Of a stretch of DNA of 27,078 nt, positions 22,729-27,078 are shown in pieces. Source of the stretch: Candidatus Aerophobota bacterium. Lineage in GTDB: Bacteria > Aerophobota > Aerophobia > Aerophobales > AE-B3A. Positions within the stretch are counted from its first letter, which is position 1. Each line of letters starts with the position of its first letter. The translations under genes were made by a program, and so were the position numbers. Under the pieces are notes generated by a model. The model did not search any database, was not told the origin of the DNA, and saw only the letters and a program-made list of their open reading frames with translations. The stretch covers positions 1 through 27,078 of the forward strand of contig DAOVGK010000020.1 in NCBI GenBank assembly GCA_030672445.1, given 5' to 3'.

Positions 22729-23036
22729 TGCTTTGCCCTTTTGACAATGAATTCTATTACCTGGGCTAGATTTCCCCTTTTCTGATTCTCGATATTTTTT
22801 CGTTTTTTTCCAAACTCTTCCCTGATTCTTTTTGTTTCTTCCTTCGCCTCTTTTAATAGCTTCTCTTTTATTTTTTCTCCTTCTCTTTTTCCTTCTTCCT
22901 CAGCTTGGGTGAGAATTTCCTTGCTTTTTTGTCGAGCCTGTTCTAATATCTTTTCTTTTTTCTTTCTTTCTTCCTCCAGTATTTTCTTGGCCTCACTTTC
23001 TGCTTTCTCTATTCTTTTCAGAGCCTCTTCCGGCAT
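22710..23036 (-). CDS. V-type ATPase subunit H (peripheral stalk coiled coil)
   Basis: 108-residue protein made almost wholly of Lys/Glu/Arg-rich heptads (about residues 3-90), fitting the H/NtpF/AhaH stalk subunit that pairs with subunit E to hold the stator. There is no signal peptide. Such sequences are low in complexity, so the call rests equally on its place directly before, and overlapping, subunit I, which is the normal gene order. The ATG at 23036, with GGGAGAGG before it, lies inside the deaminase gene, giving a 44-nt overlap. Isoelectric bias is towards basic. Confidence 0.85.
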   Translation of the reverse strand: MPEEALKRIEKAESEAKKILEEERKKKEKILEQARQKSKEILTQAEEEGKREGEKIKEKLLKEAKEETKRIREEFGKKRKNIENQKRGNLAQVIEFIVKRAKQWLSMR

Positions 23037-23490
23037 TTTCCTCTCCCATCTTGATTAGTTCAACTTTGGCTTCTTCAAGCATTTGACGAGCCAAGGGATC
23101 AGGATACTTACCCTGGAAAATAATCTTTTTTATTCCTGCATTTATTATCATCTTACTGCAGGTTATGCAGGGTTGGTGTGTGCAGTAAAGGATCGAGGCC
23201 TTGATACTTATTCCATATAAAGCAGCCTGAATTATGGCGTTCTGTTCAGCATGTAGACCCCGACAAATCTCTTGTCTTTCCCCGGAGGGGATATTTAGTT
23301 TATCACGAAGACATCCTACCTCCCTGCAATGAGGTAAATTGCGGGGGGCACCGTTGTATCCCGTAGAAAGAATTCTCTTTTCCTTAACCAATAAAGCTCC
23401 CACCTTTCGCCTCAAGCACGTAGAACGAGTAGCTACCAAATGGGTAATCTGCATAAAATATTGGTCCCAGGAAGGCCGTTTTTCCTTCAT
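22993..23490 (-). CDS. dCMP deaminase (ComEB type)
   Basis: 165-residue zinc deaminase that converts dCMP to dUMP for dTTP synthesis. The zinc and catalytic residues are His80-Ala-Glu82 ('GLHAEQNAI') and Cys108-x2-Cys111 ('QPCITC'). The N-terminal '[18 protein letters not shown]' and the insert with 'PHCREVGC' (extra Cys/His residues, often a second zinc site) are typical. The start ATG overlaps the stop of the upstream TsaC-phosphatase gene by 4 nt (ATGA), and its own end overlaps the V-ATPase H gene. The C-terminal tail, about 25 residues rich in charge, lies within that overlap and is probably not part of the fold. Confidence 0.94.
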   Translation of the reverse strand: MKEKRPSWDQYFMQITHLVATRSTCLRRKVGALLVKEKRILSTGYNGAPRNLPHCREVGCLRDKLNIPSGERQEICRGLHAEQNAIIQAALYGISIKASILYCTHQPCITCSKMIINAGIKKIIFQGKYPDPLARQMLEEAKVELIKMGEENAGRGSEKNRESRK

Positions 23491-24578
23491 TCGCCGGAGT
23501 CCATCAATTTCTCCATCATAGCTTCTATGCTTTTTTCAATCTCCCGGACACATTCTCGATAACTCTTCTCGGATCCTCCTATGGGATCAAGAATTTCTTC
23601 TTCTATTCCTAAAGCAAATTCTTTAAGCAAGAAGACCTTACCTTTGGCTGAAGAGGAAAGATCCAGAACTTTATTTTTATGCACCTTTTCCATTACTAAG
23701 ATTAAATCAGCCTCTTTCACCATCTTTTGGTTTAAAGGCTTACTCTCATGGTAAGAGATATCTACCCCCTTTTCTTTCATTATTTTTTGGGTTAAAAAGG
23801 GTGGGTGCAAGCCAGGCAAGGCACTTGTTCCCGCCGAATCTATTTTCATCTGGCTACCTTGTCTTTGAGGCCACATTTTTTTAAACAGACCCTCTGCCAT
23901 AGGACTTCGACATGTGTTACCGGTGCAGACAAAGAGAATATCTCCTTTTCCCTGCCATGCTCTTTCTATTTGTTCGGGGTCGAGCCACCCTTCCCTGATT
24001 AAAAGAGGAGGAAACCGAGTAACATCTACTATAGTAGATTCCTCGCCTAGTAGGGTCTGACCTCCATCGATGAGAAGATCTATACCATCTAATAATGCTT
24101 TATCCAGGTTCCCAGGAGCAGAAGGGGTGAATTTGCCAGACAGATTAGCACTGGTGGTGGCCAGGAGGATCTTTCCCTTTTCAATAATCGTTTGGGGAAT
24201 AGGATGAGCCGACAATCTCAATCCAATCTTTCCTTCTTTGCTGATCAGACTAGGAGGACTGCCCTGGCTTGCCTTAAAAATTAAAGTAAGAGGACCGGGC
24301 CAGAACTCATTTATCAATCTTTGAGCAAAAAGTGGAACAGCTTGGGCAAACCGTATGAAGCCCCCTTTTTTCCTTAGGAACAGAGTCATAGGTTTATCTA
24401 GCGGTCTTTTTTTCACCTGGTAGAGTCTCTTTACGGCTGCCTCACTCTCAGCACTAACTCCGAGACCATAGACTGTATCAGTGGGAAAGGCTACTATCTT
24501 ACCTTTTTTCAGTATTTCAACAGCTTCCTCTATTTTCTCCTCTTCCGGATGATCAGGATCCATCTTAATAATCTTCAT
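23487..24578 (-). CDS. TsaC/Sua5 (YrdC) domain fused to a YwlE-type protein-arginine phosphatase domain
   Basis: 363 residues with two enzyme domains. Residues 1-205 are a YrdC/TsaC domain that makes threonylcarbamoyl-AMP for the t6A tRNA modification: '[10 protein letters not shown]' (31-40), the K-x-R of '[10 protein letters not shown]' and 'TTSANLSG' (141-148). Residues 212-363 are a low-molecular-weight phosphatase: the P-loop C218-T-G-N-T-C-R224-S and the acid Asp331-Pro. Thr222 corresponds to Thr11 of Bacillus YwlE, the residue reported to favour phospho-arginine over phospho-tyrosine; tyrosine phosphatases have Ile there. In Bacillus the two are separate neighbouring genes (ywlC, ywlE). 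There is no stop or frameshift between domains here. Confidence 0.93.
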   Translation of the reverse strand: MKIIKMDPDHPEEEKIEEAVEILKKGKIVAFPTDTVYGLGVSAESEAAVKRLYQVKKRPLDKPMTLFLRKKGGFIRFAQAVPLFAQRLINEFWPGPLTLIFKASQGSPPSLISKEGKIGLRLSAHPIPQTIIEKGKILLATTSANLSGKFTPSAPGNLDKALLDGIDLLIDGGQTLLGEESTIVDVTRFPPLLIREGWLDPEQIERAWQGKGDILFVCTGNTCRSPMAEGLFKKMWPQRQGSQMKIDSAGTSALPGLHPPFLTQKIMKEKGVDISYHESKPLNQKMVKEADLILVMEKVHKNKVLDLSSSAKGKVFLLKEFALGIEEEILDPIGGSEKSYRECVREIEKSIEAMMEKLMDSGE

Positions 24579-24593
24579 CTTACTACACTTCTA

Positions 24594-24772
24594 TTCCCGT
24601 ATCTATTCAGCCTTATCATATTTCACCGCAGAGCACGCCGAGAACGCTGAGAATAAGGAAATTATTATAGCTACACTAATAATTTTTCTGTTATTTCATT
24701 AAGTTTTTCTTTTTGATTCATCTCTGCGCATTCTGCGATCTTTGCGGTGAACAGTTACTTGTTCCCGTATCT
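24594..24772. mobile_element. Hairpin element inserted in the 3' end of proA, with 11-bp duplication
   Basis: Direct copies of TTCCCGTATCT flank the insert (24594-24604, 24762-24772). The insert is about 157 bp. Its arms 24622-24655 (TTCACCGCAGAG...) and 24718-24752 (...TTTGCGGTGAA) are imperfect inverse repeats built of GCAGAG-like units around an AT-rich middle, a pattern I recall from many bacterial genomes. Read on the - strand, the copy nearer proA encodes ...GQIRE and the far copy reads AGATACGGGAA followed by TAG, the probable ancestral stop codon of proA. Confidence 0.78.
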
Positions 24773-26015
24773 GTCCGTCCCCTAATATAATAAACTTACT
24801 GCTAGTCAGCTCGTTTACTCCCATGGGGCCTCGAGCATGTAATTTCTGGGTACTTATGCCTATCTCTGCCCCCAGACCAAACTCACCTCCGTCAGTGAAC
24901 CGGGTGGAGGCGTTCACATAAACGGCTGCTGAGTCAACCTCCTGCAAAAATTTCCTCGATTTTCTATAATTTTCGGTAACAATAGCATCAGAGTGATGGG
25001 AGCCATACCTATTGATATGATTTATAGCGGCCTCGATACCTTTCACTACTTTAACAGAGAGAATAAGATCGAGGTACTCGGTCTGCCAGTCCTCCTCAGT
25101 AGCCGGCTTGATTCCTTCTACTATTTGGCAGGTCTTTTCATCTCCTCGAATCTCCACTCCGGCCCCTTGAAATTTTTTAATCATGCCCGGTAGAAATTGA
25201 GCAGCAATCTTTTCGTCTACCAGAAGGGTTTCCATAGCATTGCAAACTCCTGGTCGCTGAACCTTGGCGTTGAAAGCAATTCTCTCAGCTATCTCTAAAT
25301 CTGCCTCTTCATCTACATAAGTGTGACACACACCTTTATAATGCTTAATTACCGGAATAGAGGAGTTTCCAGTAACCGTGCGAATGAGGCTTTCTCCTCC
25401 TCGGGGGATGATGACATCGATGTATTCATCCAGCTTTAACATCTCCATTACCGCGTTTCTGTCCGTAGTTCTTATTAATTGAATAGATCCTGCGGGAAGT
25501 TCTGCCTCCTCTATTACTTTTCTCAAAAGATCGGCCAGAGCAATATTGGAATGGATGGCCTCAGATCCCCCTCTTAAGATAGTAGCATTTCCCGCCTTTA
25601 GACAGAGTCCGGCAGCATCTACCGTGACATTGGGCCGTGCTTCATAAATAATGCCTATTACTCCCAGGGGAACGATTACTTTACCAATCAAAAGTCCATT
25701 GGGTCTTCTCCACATTCTTTCCACTTTTCCTATCGGATCCTCCAGTCTAGCTATCTCTCTTAGGCTATTGGCCATCTGCTCGATCCTCTTATCGTTTAAG
25801 GTTAATCTGTCTATTAAGGCACCAGATAGCCCTTTTTCTCTGGCTGAACCCACATCTTTGTGGTTTTCCTCTTTTATTCTTCTGGCATTGGTTTCAATGG
25901 TCTCGGCCATTCTTGAGAGGACCCCATCCTTTATCTTCGAGGATAGGTTAGCTAATCTTTGACTGGAAAATTTAGCCTGTCTGGCTATCTCTAGAATCTC
26001 TTCCTTGAGGCTCAT
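24699..26015 (-). CDS. proA: Glutamate-5-semialdehyde dehydrogenase (gamma-glutamyl phosphate reductase)
   Basis: 438-residue ProA, second enzyme of proline synthesis, reducing glutamyl 5-phosphate with NADPH. The family blocks 'IGIIYEARPNVTVDAAGLCLK' and 'GNATILRGGSEA' are exact, and the catalytic Cys258 lies in 'QRPGVCNAMETLLV'. The C-terminal 'AEIGISTQKLHARGPMG' and 'GDGQIRE' complete the normal enzyme at about residue 418. The last 20 residues, rich in Arg and Lys, come from an inserted hairpin element and are unlike any ProA end. AGGAGG-type sequence precedes the ATG and a promoter lies at 26101-26128. No proB is in the window. Confidence 0.95.
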   Translation of the reverse strand: MSLKEEILEIARQAKFSSQRLANLSSKIKDGVLSRMAETIETNARRIKEENHKDVGSAREKGLSGALIDRLTLNDKRIEQMANSLREIARLEDPIGKVERMWRRPNGLLIGKVIVPLGVIGIIYEARPNVTVDAAGLCLKAGNATILRGGSEAIHSNIALADLLRKVIEEAELPAGSIQLIRTTDRNAVMEMLKLDEYIDVIIPRGGESLIRTVTGNSSIPVIKHYKGVCHTYVDEEADLEIAERIAFNAKVQRPGVCNAMETLLVDEKIAAQFLPGMIKKFQGAGVEIRGDEKTCQIVEGIKPATEEDWQTEYLDLILSVKVVKGIEAAINHINRYGSHHSDAIVTENYRKSRKFLQEVDSAAVYVNASTRFTDGGEFGLGAEIGISTQKLHARGPMGVNELTSSKFIILGDGQIREQVTVHRKDRRMRRDESKRKT

Positions 26016-26100
26016 TTTTGCCTCCTTGCCATAATTTCTGGAGCTTTTTACTCCTTAAACTGCTCTGACCAAGCACTCAACCCTTATCTGGGAGTAGTCT

Positions 26101-26128
26101 ATTCTACCCCACCATGGGTAAAAGTCAA
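26101..26128 (-). promoter_or_regulatory. Promoter of proA
   Basis: On the - strand TTGACT (26128-26123), a 16-bp spacer and TAGAAT (26106-26101), one mismatch each. The start would be near 26094, leaving a leader of about 78 nt. Repeat copy 3 begins 4-5 bp upstream of the -35 box, so everything further upstream is repeat DNA. Confidence 0.72.
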
Positions 26129-26132
26129 GAGA

Positions 26133-26325
26133 ATCTCGGGACTCTTCCCCTCCGTCGCTGTATTTTAGCTCATAGTTCATGGCTCATAGTTGATAAATTC
26201 AGAAAAATAACCTACCCCTTCTTCTTTACCTCACTCCGGTCAGCTATCAGCCATGAGCCATCAGCTATGAGCTATTCAAGTCCCTCGATCCGCGTATAAA
26301 TCTCCTGAATACCAATACTTCCCCA
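26133..26325 (-). mobile_element. Short non-coding repeat family, copy 3
   Basis: Reverse-orientation copy of about 193 bp. Its right end (26133-26166, ATCTCGGGACTCTTCCCC then TCCGTCGCTGTATTT) and left end (about 26280-26325) match copies 1 and 2. The core is again a hairpin of AGCTCATAG / CTATGAGC-like units, like copy 2. AAGTCAA occurs on both sides (26122-26128, 26334-26340), a possible 7-bp target duplication that also forms the proA -35 box. With the sites at 26350-26398 and 26520-26550 it accounts for most of the 575-bp gap between proA and hflK. Confidence 0.75.
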
Positions 26326-26349
26326 ATACTATCAAGTCAAATTTTTCGC

Positions 26350-26398
26350 TTGCAATTAATAGGGAGTTTGATATAATAAAAGAAAGTTTTGGTATAAT
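26350..26398 (+). promoter_or_regulatory. Promoter(s) upstream of the hflK-like gene
   Basis: TTGCAA (26350-26355), a 16-bp spacer and TATAAT (26372-26377) form a good promoter. A second perfect TATAAT (26393-26398) lies 21 bp on; its possible -35, TTGATA at 26368-26373, gives a 19-bp spacer, so it is weaker. Transcripts would carry a leader of about 190-210 nt before the ATG at 26591. Confidence 0.7.
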
Positions 26399-26519
26399 AA
26401 CCCAAAAAAGGAGGTGTGTCTGGAGAAGTACTTCTTCAATTGGGAGCAAAGGTTAGTCTTTTGAATGGGAAAAGATAGAGAAGGAAGCTGGGTAGGATTA
26501 TCTAGAGTGAATAAGGTAA

Positions 26520-26550
26520 ACCCCGTTAGAGATTCCATCTCTAACGGGGT
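26520..26550 (+). promoter_or_regulatory. Perfect 14-bp hairpin in the hflK leader
   Basis: ACCCCGTTAGAGAT (26520-26533) and ATCTCTAACGGGGT (26537-26550) are exact inverses with a 3-nt TCC loop. AAAG, not a T-run, follows on the + strand, and only a short TTTA on the - strand, so an intrinsic terminator is unlikely. It lies 40 bp before the hflK start. Upstream, at 26405-26415, is a strong AAAAAAGGAGG site not followed by a convincing gene. Confidence 0.6.
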
Positions 26551-26590
26551 AAAGAATTTTAAACAAAATATAATTTAAGGAGGGGAAAAA

Positions 26591-27078
26591 ATGGCCTATG
26601 AGGAAGGAGATGAGGTTAACTTTCCTATGCCTCTTTCCAGGAAATGGATAGGCTGGGGAATTTTAGGGATCGTTTTGATAATCATCTTGGTGTCTATCTT
26701 TTATACAATAGGACCGGAGCAAGTAGGAGTAATTAAAAGATGGGGCAGGTTTGTCAGGACTACTGAGCCAGGACTTCATTTTAAAATTCCCTTTGCCGAA
26801 ACAGTAACCAAGGTCAGGGTAAAGCATATCTTTAAGGGGGAGTTTGGCTTTAGGACTCTGCGAGCCGGGGTGGAAACTATATATGCGCCGGAGCGCTTTG
26901 ACGAAGAATCTTTGATGTTAACCGGCGATCTAAATGTAGCTGTGGTGGAATGGATCGTTCAATACAGAATTAAGGATCCTATTGATTATCTTTTTAAGGT
27001 GAAAGATGTGCAGAGAACGATCAGAGATCTCTCTGAATCGGCTATGCGTCAGATAGTGGGAGACAGAAGTGTAGATGA
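26591..27078 (+). CDS. hflK: SPFH-domain membrane protein, HflK-like (3' end outside window)
   Basis: The first 162 residues of a prohibitin/stomatin family protein. A short cytoplasmic start is followed by one membrane helix (about residues 20-42, 'WGILGIVLIIILVSIFYTIG'), then the SPFH domain: 'GPEQVGVIKRWGRFVRTTEPG', 'LHFKIPFAE', 'TGDLNVAVVEWIVQYRIKDP' and 'LFKVKDV'. HflK and HflC form a membrane complex that shields and controls the FtsH protease. The early 'F-R-T' segment and 'MLTGD' fit HflK better than HflC or stomatin. AAGGAGGGG precedes the ATG by about 6 nt. An hflC gene would be expected just beyond the window. Confidence 0.9.
   Translation, partial: MAYEEGDEVNFPMPLSRKWIGWGILGIVLIIILVSIFYTIGPEQVGVIKRWGRFVRTTEPGLHFKIPFAETVTKVRVKHIFKGEFGFRTLRAGVETIYAPERFDEESLMLTGDLNVAVVEWIVQYRIKDPIDYLFKVKDVQRTIRDLSESAMRQIVGDRSVD

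Noticed and set aside
26520..26550. Intrinsic terminator at the 14-bp hairpin
   Set aside because: There is no T-run on the + strand and only a very short one on the - strand, and it sits between a promoter and the gene it serves.
1..27078. CRISPR arrays, tRNA and rRNA genes, plasmid or phage genes
   Set aside because: No regularly spaced repeats, no tRNA-like T-arm or anticodon pattern and no rRNA core sequence were seen, and no phage or replication proteins are encoded.

Overview
The window looks like chromosomal DNA from a bacterium, probably an uncultured anaerobe. Genes are close-packed with good Shine-Dalgarno sites and occasional TTG/GTG starts, and the base composition is slightly AT-rich by eye. 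It carries a V-type ATPase subunit pair, a nickel-pincer LarA enzyme, an iron-dependent alcohol dehydrogenase and a CUT1-type sugar ABC transporter. The sugar-binding protein has a Sec signal without a lipobox cysteine, so a periplasm (two membranes) is plausible. I cannot name the phylum. No rRNA, tRNA or CRISPR was recognised.

Left part (1-15.7 kb): a carbohydrate or polyol catabolism island, mostly on the + strand. It holds the end of an SDR dehydrogenase, an ABC transporter (binding protein and two permeases, no ATPase), a DJ-1/PfpI protein, a DeoC-family class I aldolase, an SDR, a zinc alcohol/polyol dehydrogenase, a divergent larA, a TIM-barrel amidohydrolase, a cupin, an aldehyde dehydrogenase and a xylulokinase. 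A likely scheme is import, oxidation of a polyol or sugar acid to a ketose, phosphorylation by the FGGY kinase, aldol cleavage, and oxidation of the aldehyde to an acid. Mixed in are wrecked genes: two FGGY kinases and a 2-hydroxyacid dehydrogenase that each lost the middle of the gene, plus a malG permease lacking its 5' half. The larA/hydroxyacid-dehydrogenase divergent promoter region is bracketed by a perfect 16-bp inverted repeat that looks like a paired operator.

Middle (15.66-17.4 kb, - strand): a short remnant resembling the N-terminus of an aldehyde:ferredoxin oxidoreductase, an SDR paralogue of the first gene with a near-consensus promoter, and a secreted single-HKD phospholipase-D-like protein.

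Right part (17.4-27 kb): housekeeping genes on the - strand. In transcription order they are proA, a TsaC/Sua5-arginine phosphatase fusion, dCMP deaminase, V-ATPase subunits H and I (overlapping genes), an iron alcohol dehydrogenase and glmS. An hflK-like SPFH gene leaves the window on the + strand.

The most novel-looking content is the mobile or repetitive DNA. One short non-coding family has three full copies (about 6498-6741, 19302-19484, 26133-26325) and one fragment (10685-10730). All share a left end of about 45 bp and a right end of about 35 bp with internal inverted repeats, around very different cores. One copy is flanked by a 12-bp duplication of the last codons of the iron-ADH gene. 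A separate hairpin element sits in the end of proA with an 11-bp duplication. The old stop codon of proA is still readable beyond it, so the insertion has given ProA a new 20-residue basic tail.
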